The position numbers and the translations under genes were made by a program. Under the pieces are notes generated by a model, which was not told the origin of the DNA, did no database searches, and saw only the letters and a program-made list of their open reading frames with translations. A DNA stretch of 64,000 bases. Origin: Argopecten irradians. Lineage: Eukaryota > Mollusca > Bivalvia > Pectinida > Pectinidae. The number at the start of each line of letters is the position of its first letter. The stretch's first letter is position 1. This document shows positions 10,750 to 24,660 of the stretch, piece by piece. The DNA is taken from the NCBI RefSeq assembly GCF_041381155.1, contig NC_091144.1, positions 32,420,980 through 32,484,979 on the forward strand, given 5' to 3'.

Positions 10750-12990
10750 TCGAGGACCATTTAATTGTTTTGATTAATTCAATTGTTTCCTATTTTTTGG
10801 TTTCAAGGAATCTTGAAATCAAACTTAAAGTTGTAGGTCTATCACTTTTCGCTTCTTTTTGTCATTAGTTAAAAAAATGTATAAGTGCTATACTCACATT
10901 TCTCCGTCTTTCCGAGGGTTTAAACTTCTAATTTTACACTTATTATTATAGAGTTGCAGCAATTTGGAGTATTTAAAATAACAAATGTTAAAAAAATATT
11001 GTTTCTAACGGTACAACGTAAAAAAATATAGGGACATCGAAAAAGTTTACCGAATTCATTATTTCCGTAATCTTCAGAACATAGTCGCGACAATCTCGTT
11101 GTATTACAGAGTTGTGGAACAAGGAGAAATGGTCTACATTTTTCGTTTAATCATAAATATACACGGTGGTCGTTCACTCAGGCAGTACTTTGGATGTTAC
11201 AAAAGGAAATTAATGCTAAAATATCCAATTTCGATTTTGGATACCACACAATATTGAATTTACTCGGCAGAAGTGTGATATTGAGATGTTTTCAAATTTT
11301 TCGCTCACTGTCTGACATAATACAGCACACGAGAATTTTTTGTTCTTTTTTAGCCAGAAGGGAAAACGTAGGACATACACAAATGTGGGATGACTCACGC
11401 TTGTTACACTGATTTCTACCACGGGCAGGGTCCATGTTTACGCCAGTAACTTGAAACGAATAGGATTTCCGACAAAACAAATCGAAGGTACTGTATATTG
11501 CGTGAGGGAATAGAGGGGTGTTTTTTTTCAATACCAGGAATATTTTTTTACCCTAGTTTTCGGCTCTCTTATAGGCCGGACATATGCTTTTGGGGAGCTA
11601 AATCATCAAAGTTACATTGTCCATGTTCAATATATCAAATGTTAAAACGACATTATCGTTTACAAGTGAAAATTACCAGAAATACAACTTTAAATCATAT
11701 CTGGCGCGAATGATAACAAATAATCGCCCATATTTTAAAATAATTGGCCTATGGCTACATATTTATCTATGTATTTCTTTCAAGAATTTTCAAATATACA
11801 GGTAATAAGGAACATGGCTGGAATAATAATGGAATATATTCATAAATCAACAATAATTTCGACATTTCCCTATGTGCACAGTAGGCCTAACTTCAATACA
11901 CCAGGACCGTCTGTATATTGAAAAAAGCATCACATAACAAGAGTGACAACAACTTTATCAATCTAACATTTTAAGCACAATATCCCTTGATCATCTATCA
12001 TTCTAGGCAAGAGATATTTTATTATATAATATATGAATGTCTATGCTGACGATATTTTCTAAAGATGATTATGGCGAATAATTCTGATTGTAGAGTGAAG
12101 ATGGAACTGTAGGTTACGTATAAAACTCCATTCTGGTTATAAGTCAATTCCAATTCACAATTAAACTTTATTTTGCATTTTTTCTTTAACATACTAAATT
12201 ACAATGTTCGATAGCATATTACAAAGATACATCAGTTACATGTATTAGAGCACATTAAACATTAAACAAGGGGCATCTAACTTTTTGCATTTCAGACAAT
12301 TGGACCGCTTTCCTCAGTTTTCAGAACGGAACTTTTTATATGAAGGAAGCCCAATATACTGCAGAAGTTTGTGGTTCAATAGGACGACAAATTAACTTTA
12401 TTACACTGTCCAAAGTATTGTGAAAATAAGAAATTAATTTTGTATTGAGATAAGAACACTTTGTCTTTCTGATGGAATTTTACTTGAACAATGGAGGATG
12501 AAGTTGGAGCTTAATGCATTCACAAATAGTGCAAAATTTTGCTAGAACCGGTTGCCAGGCGAGGTTATCCCTTTTTTTCCTTACCCTGCTTCCTATTTCT
12601 AGGGGTTTGTGATTTGCTGATCCGAGAGTTTTGTTTTCAACAATTTTCGATTAATTCACACAATATTTTGCTAAAGAGAGATATAATAATTCACTCTTAT
12701 ATTTTATTTTAAGTTTACTTATAGTGGGAATTTGCATATAATTACTACAATCTATATAGCTGATATTTTTGCTTGACGTAAAATAAATTCAACAATTTCA
12801 TGGCACATGTATATAATTATTAATTAACGGACTTTTTTAATTCTGACCGTTTTAAGCACCTTCCATCCAATCAATGTCCCCTTTGTATTGTCATAATGTT
12901 GATGTTATTTTCCGTTGGATCAATACTTGCATAAGTATTGAATACCAAGTAGATGGATTCCACTTTTCATGAAAATTTTGGAACTGACCT
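10750..12990. other. AT-rich intergenic DNA, nothing assigned
   Basis: Short frames on both strands overlap each other and show no motif, splice-flanked exon or repeat family that I can recognise. Confidence 0.5.
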
Positions 12991-12999
12991 TACAATCCT

Positions 13000-15450
13000 C
13001 TTTTTACATGATATATTAAATGTCATATTGTTATAGTCTAGGCCAAATAAACACAATGCTTGATTTTTAATGAACAAAACTGTCCTAGTGTATATTGGTC
13101 TAAATATCAGCCCTGGACCTGCCAGCATTTTACTGCATATTTGCTCCACCCAAAGGCCACATTTTGCAATAATTTTTAATATTTATTTGTTCCAAATGGG
13201 GTTATTTTATTATATTTATAGGAAAAAATTTGTCAAATGTTGGGAAATTATGTCAACTTGCCGCTTTTTTACTTGGCATTGGCAATTTAACTGCCAAAAT
13301 GTCAGCAATACCTTATTTCAGAGGATTATATGTTAAGATTGGTCTGACTAAAGAATATACAACTTGTTTTCCAGAGCCAATATGGGGCATATCATGCGTA
13401 TTTTTATTTTAATTATTGCTTAATTGAAAACAAGACTTTTACTATTTTTACACTATGGTTCCTTAGCAGCTAGTCATGAATTTATACCGTTGTTAAACAT
13501 AAAGTTGTAACCTAAATATTTTCATACTCAGAGACTTGTTCAATTTCCTGATTTTTTAAACATAAACGGTTTCACCATTATGTTTGGGTTTTTATTATTC
13601 TCTGTCTAGTTTTGGAAAATCATCGTTTTTTTGTTTTTTTAGCATTTTATTGAAAGCTGCCATTTTTTCACAGTAGTTTTCCAAATTCAATTAATGATTG
13701 CTGCAGTACCCTCGGGATTTTCTGATAAAATCAATATTTTCATCCGCAAATGACAAAAACTACCTACTGCTAAATCCCCTAATTGTAGTGGATTATTATT
13801 TAGAATGACTGGTAAATCATTGATGTACATGTTGAAAGCGGTATAGGACTTAAAAAACTATCTCCTTGTTTACCCCCCGAATAATGTTAAAATATTCTGT
13901 CGGTGGAATGTTTAATAATTTTTTATTGAGGATTGCGTTTTTCCATACATGTCACTAAACAATTTTGAAAATATTTTTTCCGACACCATGTCTGTGCAAG
14001 CTTAAATAATAATCCATTTCTCCATACACTATCAAAGGCTTTATTGAAGTCCACAAAACATGCGTAGATTTTTCTCTTAGACTGTGAGTATTTAGTTAAC
14101 AATGTTTCTTAGTGAACGAACATAAGCATCCAGTTGTTCAACTATTTTTTTTGAAACCCAAATTGATTATGGGCATATTATATTATGCATAAACATGGGA
14201 ATCCTTTTTGTTAATAATTGAATTGAATTAACTTATTGCCCTATACTTAACCTTTGGAGAGGAGATTGCCTCTGTTATGTCGTTCGTAGACCATGCAATA
14301 ACCCAAGATTGAACTAAACGGTAATTAGAAAGGTATTTAGTTCCCAAAACTTCGGAATAACATGGGCCAACGACTAAAAATAGCATTAAAATTATTTTGC
14401 TAAATAGGAGGCATTCATGGATATTTTATGGATTATTTGACTTAATGTTCCTATCTTAATTGAATCTCAGGAACCCATCGTATGTTTTATGTCTTTTAAT
14501 AGCATAATTTATGCTCTTTTATATTTTTTTTGGTAATGGCAAATCTGTGAATATCATTATGTTGCAACTGGGATTTTTAGTTGGTTTCAAGTTGCAATTC
14601 AATATTCCCTCTTAAATTTAGTATCTGGGTACAAGTTTTGAATTCCCAAGTTTTTTGAAATGTGCAATAAACTCTTGCCAATTAGGGGGGTCTTCACAGT
14701 TATGCCATTGCTTTTGGCTTAAGAGTTTTAAGCACTTGCCACAATTGTTTAGAATCTTTTATTTGATATACTATTTATCTTGCCCAGTATTGTTTGTTTG
14801 AAAGCTCTCTTTTTGTTTTTTTTCATCCTTTTAAGTTGTTTTGTATAATAGAGAAATTTTAATCTAAGCTGCAAGTCATATCTTGACTTTTTAAGTTTAC
14901 TACCAAGTCTATTTACAGTTTTTCGAAGGCTGAAAAATTCATTTTCTGTCCAAAGCGCCCCTTTTATTCGCTTGCATTTTACGTTTCTTTATATATTTTA
15001 ACTGTCCTACCAATCGTTTTTGTAGCATTTCATACATGTTAATAATTAATGAAGTTCGCGTTCTCAAATTACTTCCTCAGTATAAGGATTATTCTTAGTT
15101 TTTGGAGTTTCTACTTATAATAGTCTTATAATGGTTACATACTGCAAAAATTTGTCAATGAAGTTTCTATTTGAATATTTTCCCCCAATTGATACGAATT
15201 TTTTTACAGTGTTTTTGTAAACGGTATATTTTGCAGGGTTTATTTGATATTTTACAATACAAAAAAACGTCAATTGTTTGAACAATGATAACGTACATGT
15301 AAGTTGGGGTCTTCTATCGTCTAAATTAAATTTCCTGAGGAAATGCAGGCACTCTGCAATAGTTATAAAACAAAGTTCAAACAAACAGCTTACAAAACCC
15401 ATTGTTTGCTTATATTCAAGTATTATTACCCAATTAAATCACCCCAAAAA
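13000..15450 (-). mobile_element. LINE relic with reverse transcriptase
   Basis: On the minus strand the order is linker, then RT, then a C-terminal part. The linker has ALWTENEFFSLRKTVNRLGS (about 14970-14905) and lysine-rich sequence after it. The RT has YACFVDFNKAFDSVWRNGLL (about 14066-14005, RT palm motif) and NMYINDLPVILNNNPLQLGD (about 13835-13775). Just beyond, the catalytic FADD box reads FADEN in another frame. Stops and frame changes are frequent, so the copy is dead. The motif style is that of APE-type non-LTR elements; exact clade unassigned. The part from about 15100 to 15450 is AT-rich with a 95-aa frame and may be the end of the endonuclease. The lower part (13000-13600) has decayed too far to assign. 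Confidence 0.75.
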
Positions 15451-15879
15451 TTCTTCCCATTGTTAATTTTTTCCAGTAGCCTTGAAGGGAGATAAATAAT
15501 ATCCGATTATTCCACAAGTCTTGAATACGATTGTAAATGTTACGTTAGAATTTCGCAGTGTCCATCAACTTTTCAAAACTGGGCGTAGGGGTAAAAAACA
15601 AACCGTATTTAATAAATGCATATTCATGTGATGTTGAAGTATTATAATGACTAACGATTTATTGAAATATATCTATAACATAGAATTTATCTTCAGATTC
15701 ATTTTCACTTTGCATTTACAGACGAACGATATGGGGTTGGGTCAGTTTGCTAAGCTTTGACCAGGAAATATTTACTACACTCTCAATAATAGTGCACCGA
15801 GCAAGGGCTTTTACATAGGAACTTGACGTTTTTTTTTCCAAATAATCAAGGGGCCGCACTAATCAAAACGGATGCAGTG

Positions 15880-16910
15880 CAACAAAAATGTCAAATAGAA
15901 GTGAACAGCCTTGCGCCACGGCAATTTATAGTTAAAAAAACACAACAAAAAAAATAACACTATATCACGGACAGTGAGGAGGTACTGTTATCTTCTGCTT
16001 ATCATATATATCATAAAAAACACTTCATTTCTACTTTTCATACGCTCCGCTAACCTTTGTACCCACCAAATAATACAATGAAAGTTTAGTCCTGCGGTTT
16101 GTTTGTGCGACTGGACAAATGTGTTGAAAATTTAAACATCACCCACGGGCAAATGCGTTTACACCAATCCCAAACAGGATTCCGGCAAAGATCCCGCATG
16201 AGAATGTGGCATCTGTTTTCTTCTTTTGATACATTGACACAATCTCTGAAATTTCAATTCCCTATAGAATTATCCCATGGGAGCTCATCCGTAATCATCT
16301 TTAATTTCTCCATTTGTGCCCGATTCAGATATATTTTTTAATCTTCTCAACAACTTTCGTTCAGCCATTTTGTTTACATTTAGTGCGTGGAAATATCAAA
16401 ATGTCAAAATAGAAGTGGCAGGTCTTGGGCCAACGCCAGTTAGTTAAAAAAACAACCAACAACAATACGAAGTGCGAGGGGGAATGTTTATTTTTACATC
16501 ATTGCATAGTTGTATCTAATAATCCACTTATAGATGCTTACTTCGTCATCTAACGCTCCGCTAAAACTTTTGTACACCAAATTATACAATGTAGTTAGTC
16601 TGCAGTGCTGTTTGTTGCTGCGCTCGGACATCATGTGTATGAAAAATTTAACTCACCACGTGCAATTTTGCCGCTTACTCTCGAGTACCCAAATTCAGAT
16701 CCCCGGGGCACATGGTTCCGCCTTGAGATGTTGGCTTCTGTTTCTTCTATTGCTACATGTCATCCTCTGAATTCAATGTTCCACGTATAAGATATCCAAG
16801 GGTGCGATCCGAATCCATTATAATTTTCCTCCACTTTGTTGCCGATTCAGATATATTTTTTTCATCTCACACACTTTCGTTCAGCCATTTTTGTTTACTT
16901 TTAGTGCGTT
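15880..16910. repeat. Diverged tandem duplication (two ~500-bp copies)
   Basis: The first copy (about 15885-16385) and second (about 16385-16905) share blocks in the same order: ATGTCAAAATAGAAGTG-type sequence, AGTTAAAAAAACA, ACGCTCCGCTAA, TTGTAC..CCAAAT.ATACAATG, GCCGATTCAGATATATTTTT-type sequence and TTTCGTTCAGCCATTTT. Copies differ by many substitutions and indels. No coding frame is conserved between them. Confidence 0.65.
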
Positions 16911-17317
16911 GACAATGCGCATGCGCCAAACTTCGACAAAACACAATCCATCGCAGCTTCATTTGCATATTATTTTTGTCTGACGGACACCCATAATAAA
17001 TCAAAGATTTCCTTCAATGTTTGGATTCAAAGACACATTTGTTCAATCTCAAACACATAAAGAAATTAAATTGAGATATTTTAATATGTTTTTTATCTTT
17101 TCTTCCGACTTATCGAAATTTCACAAAAAATATTTATGTGGTTTGGCGAAACCTACATTTAAAAACGATTCAACTTGTTTTTACACAAAAAAATAAACAA
17201 TTAATATAATAGTTTTACGGTAATGAAGTGGTATATTTAGTTGAAAGATAATTTGTTTAAATTTTTGAAGCACGGGTGGCGAGACGGCCGCCATATTTGC
17301 ACCATAATCAATTTTAC

Positions 17318-17347
17318 TGACCCCCTATTTAAAGTGATAGGGGGTCA
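17318..17347. repeat. Perfect hairpin
   Basis: TGACCCCCTAT (17318-17328) is followed, after an 8-nt loop, by its exact reverse complement ATAGGGGGTCA (17337-17347). The flank TTTACTGACCCCCTAT matches the nested palindrome at 10599-10716, so both belong to one repeat family. Confidence 0.75.
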
Positions 17348-17559
17348 CCACGGGACGGCTCTCCGCCAATCATTTTGGGGACATTTCTGTCCGAGGGGCG
17401 ATAAGTATTATTGTAACATTCTTGAGAAAATAAATCTATATTTTGGAAAATGTGGATGGAAAATGTAAGAAAAAAACGGAAGTGTTATTGCCTTGTACGA
17501 GTGCTGTGCTGTCAAAATACTACGGCGTTTGGAATTTCATCACTATCTGTAAACAAATG

Positions 17560-18065
17560 CTCTCTCCATCACCAAACAAGTATATATATCTATAAATACA
17601 ACAAATAATATCTCCATCCTCAAACTTTTATAAATATATTAAATACAAATAATTACTACAAAATTTACTCTCTCCATCCAAAGGCTGTAATATATTATAA
17701 ATAAAACAATTTACTCTGTCCCCTTCCAAACATGAAATATATATAACTAAATACAACATATGCCTCTCTACATGCCAAACATGTATAATATATATTTCAT
17801 TACAACAAATGCTCTCTCCATCCAAACATGAATATATATTTATACAACAAATGCCCCTCTCCATCCAAACATGAATATATATTTATACAACAAATGACCT
17901 CTCTCCATCAAAACATGAATTTTTATATTTATACAACAAATACTCTCTCCAATTCCAAACATGAATATATACTAAATACAAACAATTACTCTATCCATCC
18001 AAACATGGAATATATATATTTATACAACAAAATATCTCTCCATCCAAACAATAATTATGTATAAT
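17560..18065. repeat. Minisatellite, ~55-bp degenerate unit
   Basis: About nine units share CTCTCTCCATCCAAACATG followed by AATATATATTTATACAACAA. Unit length varies between about 45 and 65 bp. No gene lies next to it. Confidence 0.8.
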
Positions 18066-18069
18066 TCAA

Positions 18070-19560
18070 TTTTGCTTGCTACGGGAGCAATTTTCATTGG
18101 CTTAAAAATTTACTTATCAGCCCATAAAGGGATAAAAAATGGCTTCGCCGTTTATAACGTTGCCTTCTGATTGGGGCTGAGATGACGGCGTAATGATTTC
18201 ATAGGACAAAAGAGTCCCAAAATGAATCTTAAATATTGAAAGAGATTATTCGCGGTTTATTTAGAGTACTCACTCAGATTTTTGTGTTATATTCTCCGAT
18301 AACATCAGAAAATCTATTCAAGTTAATCCTTAAATAAATACAAAATATATATTCTGCTTGTGTCCTCAACGCTTACAATTCAAAGAAAATGAGAGTTGAA
18401 AAATTGTAACAAGATGACCACACTAATTATATAATTTTATAAAGTTATTGCGCATAACGTTCTATTTTTACTCAAAAAGGTATTCCTGTTGTTAAAATAA
18501 TGTTTTTCCAAAACAAATAGGTTAATGCATCCTATCGGAAATAGTTTCGGATCGCATCGATTTAACAGTATTTAGCGTTGTTGATCTGTTAGTGAAGATT
18601 ATGTGTTATTTATTGTAGCACTGACAGGGCCAGATAAGTTCATATCTTAAGAGATATAAATAAACCATGGTTATTTAAATATCTCGTACCTCTTAGTCAT
18701 TACATAATGTATTTACATAAATAAGTCTATTTTTACAATCGATCGTTAATCAAATTTAAAGGGCCACTTTACCTTTTCCGAAACGGATTTTATTTTTTCA
18801 AAATGGGAATATCAAAACAAGTTCACGGTTAAATTTTGTAGGAGTACGCAAAAATTGTTTACACTTACCGTTTATTACTACTTTTATTATCCACCCTTCG
18901 GAAACGAATTTGATTGAAATAAAATACTATAATGTTTTCTTTCTCATGACGGCGTGGTAGTAGTAGGTTTTCCCTAGCCGTTTCATCCTTAAAATACCAC
19001 AGCTCGGTAGTTGACTATGTCACTGCGCCATCAGACGGCAGTTACAACAGCGAATTGTCTCCTCCTCTGTTTTTACATATGATTACGCAAGCGGAAATCT
19101 ATGCATATGGGTTGGTTGTAGTAAACCTTATTTATAGTGTCATCGGTACGACAATTTTCTGATGTTATTAATGTTTTTTTTAGAATAACTCCTTAATATT
19201 TTTGCTCCGGAAAAAGGTAATATGGGCATTTTAATATGCACGAGGTTTGTGGTGCTTAAAGCTGGGTAACTTCGGTAGTTAGGTTGCACCGATGAGGTTA
19301 TAGCTGGCATGTTAGGTGTTGGAATTTAAAAAAACTTGACAATTTTCAATTATTTATTTAAATCTAGTTTCTTTTATAGGTAATTCTGTCAGCAATGGGT
19401 AAGGATGAAATATTGTCATCATTTGAACCGTCCGTCGTCGTGCGGCCGTGCGATCAGTGCGCTGTCATGCGTCCGCCGTGCGACGTCGCGTAATTCTTTT
19501 TATTTCAAAACGACTACTTATCAAGATCCAGGAAGGCACCTGGGTATACTCCATATTTGA
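18070..19560. other. Intergenic DNA, nothing assigned
   Basis: AT-rich DNA with a short more GC-rich patch near 19430-19500. No gene, RNA or repeat family could be supported. Confidence 0.45.
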
Positions 19561-22115
19561 GCGTGGTAGGTTAGCTGGGATGGAGGGGCTAACAAGATGT
19601 GTTGTTCTATTGTATGACCTTGACTGTCATGCATGGGTCACAAGGGGTCAATAAGGCTAAAAAATTTAATACAACTTTGTTCTCAAGAACCAGAAGGCCC
19701 TGGGTACTGATTTTCTCATAATTCTAATTGCACCTGTTAGGATGGATTGTTGGATGATAGGGCTACATAAGTTGTTGATCGAATAATTGGACCTTGCACC
19801 ACTCATTCAAGGTCACGAGGAGTGTCTAATATTTTTGGGCTATAAATCCTGTTTAAATACCAAACTTCTTGGTGGAATAAGAACTATAATAGGCCTATAG
19901 AGACACTGCATATTAGGCCTAGTGGCATGCTAGGGATGAAGGGCTACCCAAGTTTGTTCAAATAAATGACCTATGACCTTCATTTCAATGGCACACGAGG
20001 GTCAAATAGGCTAACATTATCTTAAAACATACTTCTTCTATCAAGACCAGAAGGCACAGGGTACTGATATTTGCCCTGTAGGAATGCCTGGGTATGAAGG
20101 GCTTTACCCAAGTTTGTTCAAATAAATGACCTGGATCTTCATTCAAGGTCAAAGGTGGTACAAAATAGGCTACATTACTTTACAATAACTACTGTGTGAA
20201 TAACAGAACGAGGAGGTGGGGGGCCCTAGAAGACCAGAGATGATTAAGGCCCTGTGGCATGCTGGGAATGAAGCGGCTTTAACTAAGTTTGTTCAAATAA
20301 TTGGACCTTGACATTCATTCAAGGTCTCGAGTGTCATAATAGGATAAAATCACTTTTGAATACATAATATCTTCTCAAGAACACTAGATGGCCCAGGGTA
20401 CTGATATTGGGCCTAGTGACATGCTTGGATGAAGGGCATACTAAGTTTTGTTCAAAATGAATGTCTCATTCGACCTTCATATCAAGGTCAACAGGGGTCA
20501 AAAAAGGCATATAAATCTTTAAAACAACTTACTTCTCAAGAACCAGTGTAGGGCACAGGGTACATGTGATATTTGCTCTATGTGTAGGATGCTGGGATGA
20601 AGGGCTATACCAAGCCTTTGTTCAAATAAATGACCTTGACATTCATTCAAGGTCCACACTGGTCAAATAGGCTAAAATCCTTTATAATTAACTTATTGTG
20701 AATAAATAAGAGGCCTAGAGCACCTGTTATTAGAGCCTGATGGGCATGCTGGGATGAAGGGGCTAACCAAAGTTTGTTCTAAATTAACTGGGACTGTTTG
20801 ACCTTCATGATCAAGGTTCACAGTAGGGTCAATTAGGCTAAAATCTTTCCAACATCTTATTATCTCTAAAAACCAGAAAGGCCACAGGGATACTGATATT
20901 TGAACCTGTATGATGCTGGGATGAAGGGGCTACCAAGTTTGGTTCATGAATATAATGGCACCTTGACCTTCATTCAAGGTCACGAGGTTCATATAGGCTA
21001 AAAATCTTTTAAACGACTTATTATCTAGAACCAGACTGGGCACCAGGGTACTGATATTGTGACTGTGACTGTGCTTGGATACGAAGGGCTACCAAGTTTG
21101 TTCGGAATAAATGACATTGACCTTTATTCAAGGTCAAAGGGGTCTAAATAGGCTAAAAATAGCCATATTTAAACAACTGCTTGTGAATAACTAAGAGGCC
21201 TAGAGACCTGATATTAGGCACTGTGGCATGCTGGGTTGAAGGGCTACCAAGTTTGTTCAAAATAAATGACCTTGTCCTTCATTCAAGGTCACGAGGGTCC
21301 AAAAAAGGCAAATCTTTATATCAACTTCTTCTCAAGAACCAGAAGGCCAGGGTACTGTTATTTGCCCTGTAGGCATTGCTGGGATGAAGGGGCTACCAAG
21401 TTTCGGTCAAATAAATGGACATTGAACACTTCATTCAGGTCACGAGGGTCAAATAGGCTAAAATCTTTAAACGACTTCTTCTCAAGAACCAGGAAGGCCC
21501 AGGGTACTGATATTGGGACTGTGACATGCTTGGATGAAGGGCTACCAAGTTTGTTCAAATGAATGACCTTAACCTTCATTCAAGGTCACGGGGGTCAAAA
21601 AGGCTAAAATCTTTAAACGACTTCTTCTCAAGAACCAGAAGGCCCAGGGTACTGATATTTGGCCTGTAGGATGCTGGGATGAAGGGCTACCAAGTTAGTT
21701 CAAATAAATGACCTTGACCTTCATTCAAGGTCACAGGGGTCAAATAGGCTAAAATCATTTAAACAAATTCTTGTGAATAACTATGAGGCCTAGAGACCTG
21801 ATATTAGGCCTGTGGCATGCTGGGATGAAGGGCTACCAAGTTTGTCCAAATGAATGACCTTGATCTTCATTCAAGGTCACAGGGGTCAAATAGGCTAAAA
21901 TCTTTAAATGAATTCTTCTTAAGAACCAGAAGGCCCAGGGTACTGATATTGGGCATGTAGCATGATGGGATGATAAGGACTACCAAGTTTGTTCAAATGA
22001 ATTACCTTGACCTTCATTCAAAGGTCACAGTGGTCAATAGGCTAAAATCTTTATAACGATTATGTTGTATTGTACTTAATGATCAGATGACCGTTACGGC
22101 CCATGGGCCTCGTGT
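19560..22115 (+). mobile_element. Element with tandem-repeat core (~145-bp unit)
   Basis: About 16 degenerate units repeat the block CTACCAAGTTTGTTCAAATA, GACCTTGACCTTCATTCAAG, GGTCAAATAGGCTAAAATC and TTCTTCTCAAGAACCAGAAG. The right end is CAGATGACCGTTACGGCCCA followed by TGGGCCTCGTGTTT, which contains the palindrome GGCCCATGGGCC. A reverse-orientation copy with the same terminus lies at 43840-44620. Such non-coding elements with internal tandem repeats and a terminal hairpin resemble bivalve pearl-type or Helentron-like non-autonomous elements; that link is from memory. Units left of about 21400 carry many more single-base indels than those on the right. Confidence 0.75.
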
Positions 22116-22724
22116 TTCAGTTTTTGATATATCAATGATGTCTTTGTCAAATAAAAATTGAGATATAACCTGAGGCGGAACGACTACCGGATGTATTGTT
22201 GCCCAGGGTTGTGATGCGGTCCGAAGTGGAGCGAGCCGCCATATTGATTTTTTACCGCGGAAAGTTTACTGTGTTATGGCCTCAGTTGCCTGGTATGAAC
22301 GCGGAACTGCTGAATGCTTTGTCATGTTATGTATCGGTATCCGAACAGCGTTATAGACTGAATTTATAGTTCTTCATAGTCTTGATTTTATAGTTAGGTG
22401 GATAGACAACGATGTTTGCCTGTAGTCTTGGGATGTAGAACTATGTTGCAAGTAAAGACGGGGGTTAATGCTGATGATACGGTTTTCGGATAGGGTTACA
22501 ATTCTTGGACGATGTTACTACTTTATCGTTCGCTTCGACGCCTCCAACGTTTTGTTCTACGACCAATCAGTTGTTCTGTTTATACTAACTAGGCGAGATG
22601 TGTGACACGTTCACACTTTACTGACGTAACTTTGTAAATTTCCGATATCATTCCTGAGGGATTGTCTTGCGAAAAATACCTTACCTGTATACCTCAAAAC
22701 TTTCAGAATGTTGGCTAAGTGAGA

Positions 22725-22905
22725 GGACACCCAAAAGTTACTTTACACCATTACCAACACTGAAAAGTTGGAGCTTTTAATTTGACTTAAAGTTTAAAAT
22801 ATGTAAAATAATTAATTACATTCAGAAAAAATTCCATGGCACTTTATCCTATAGGGAATGAAGTACTGATTGCCCATGCATCAAAGGCGAAATAAATCAT
22901 TTTGT
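22725..22905 (+). mobile_element. MITE fragment, GATGCTCCACC family
   Basis: Shares TTACTTTACACCATTACCA, TAATTAATTACATTC-type sequence and GGAATGAAGTACTGATTGC with the longer copy at 62455-62715. A reverse copy lies at 27125-27365. Confidence 0.6.
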
Positions 22906-23589
22906 ATATTTTTTTTTTTTTGAAAATAAACATTTTTACTTGTGTTTTTATTTTTCGAAAATCATTTTATATTAAATACATAAGTCAAACAATCTTCCAA
23001 AAACTGCCTACATCATCTTAAAACTTATTGCATATTTTCGATGAGTAACTTACTTACTTATCTAAAAAGCCTAAAAACAGGAATACAATATGTACATTAT
23101 GTACATCTTTCGTTCATAAAAAAAATGGCTAAGTCATATATGTGTTTCTGTTTTGTACAACGCATTGGTAGTATATAAGTTTGATAATTTATATTCTTAG
23201 TAAATATTGTAATTTTATTTCATATTTTTTTTTTAAATATTTTAGGGATTGATTAGCGATGAATCTTTTAATATTTAGCGTCAATATATTATGTATAATG
23301 ATAAGCTATCTTGTTCAGTGACACACCATGTAGTGTAAGTAATGCTAATTTTATACACAAATTATGAAATTTTTCCCGTTTTAATTTATAGTGTTAATAT
23401 AGCGTGTTATCACTTTGATTTTCGGGCAAATTTTACAGATATTTCTACAATAAATTTTCATAATTGTATACAGTATTATGTCATAATATCATCTAGAATG
23501 TTTTAACTTAGAATGAATATTGAACTTACCATGTGACAAGCTTCAAAAATGTTTGTTTAAGTTAATTGACGAAAATCAGATTTGCGTAT

Positions 23590-24515
23590 CATGTTGATAA
23601 TCGTATAGCGTCTAAAATCAGGGTTTTCAGATTATGTTAGTTGATGATTGTATACTGTGTTAATTCAGAGCTTCGTATCGTGTTAGTTGATGATTGTATA
23701 CCGTATAAATTCAGAGTTTCGTATCGTGTTAGTTGATAATTGTATACCGTATAAATTCAAAGCTTCGTATCGTGTTAGTTGATAATAGTATACTGTGTAT
23801 TTAGTTCAGAGCTTCGTATCGTATTAGTTGATAATTGTATACTGTGTAAATTCAGAGCTTCGTATCAAGCTAGTTGATGATTGTATACTGTGTACTTATA
23901 AAATTATTTTCGTATCATGTTAGTTGATAATTGTATCCTGTGTACTTATAAAATTGGTTCAGAGCTTCGTATCGTGTTAGTTGATATAATTATATACTGT
24001 GTAAATTCAGAGCTTCGTATCGTGTTAGTTGATAATTATATACTGTGTAAATTCAGAGCTTCGCATCGTGTGTTAGTTGATAATTGTATACTGTGTAAAT
24101 TCAGAGCTTCGTATCGTGTTAGTTAATAATTGTATACTGTGTAAATTCAGAGCTTCGTATCATGTTAGTTGATATTTGTATACTGTGTACTTATAAAATT
24201 AGTTCAGAGCTTCGTATCGTGTTAGTTGATAATTTTAGCTGTATATTTAGTTAAGAGCTTCGTATCGTGTTAGTTGTATACCGTGTATTTAGTTCAGAGT
24301 CTCGTATTGTGTTAGCTGATAATCGTATACTGTGTATTTAGTTCAGAGCTACGTATCGTGGTAGTTAATAATTGTATACTGTGCAAGAAATCAGAGCTTC
24401 GTGTTGTAGAATTGTATGCCATGTATTTCGTATCGTGTTGATAATAATATACTGTGTAAATCAGAGCTTTGTATATTGATAATTGTATACAAGTAAAGTC
24501 AGAGCTTCAAACTAT
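23590..24515 (+). repeat. Minisatellite, ~46-bp unit, upstream of the zinc-finger exon
   Basis: About 18-20 units of CAGAGCTTCGTATCGTGTTA followed by GTTGATAATTGTATACTGTG and TAAATT. Some units carry an extra ACTTATAAAATTAGTT insert. It ends about 150 bp before the acceptor of the zinc-finger exon and probably lies in the intron before it. Confidence 0.85.
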
Positions 24516-24660
24516 TCAATGATTCAGGAAAAACAACGGATATATCGGTATGATATGTTTTTACAATAATATAAAATTAACGTAGATATCCTTCATTGAT
24601 GTTAATTATTTTTTTTATTTACTGCAAATAACTAATTAAGTTTATTCATTATTTAATTCA

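Noticed and set aside
11194-11713. Overlapping frames of 70-80 aa on both strands
   Set aside because: They overlap each other and share no features of coding DNA or known families.
19448-19654. 68-aa plus-strand frame with Arg-rich start
   Set aside because: Runs into the tandem-repeat element and has no recognisable domain.
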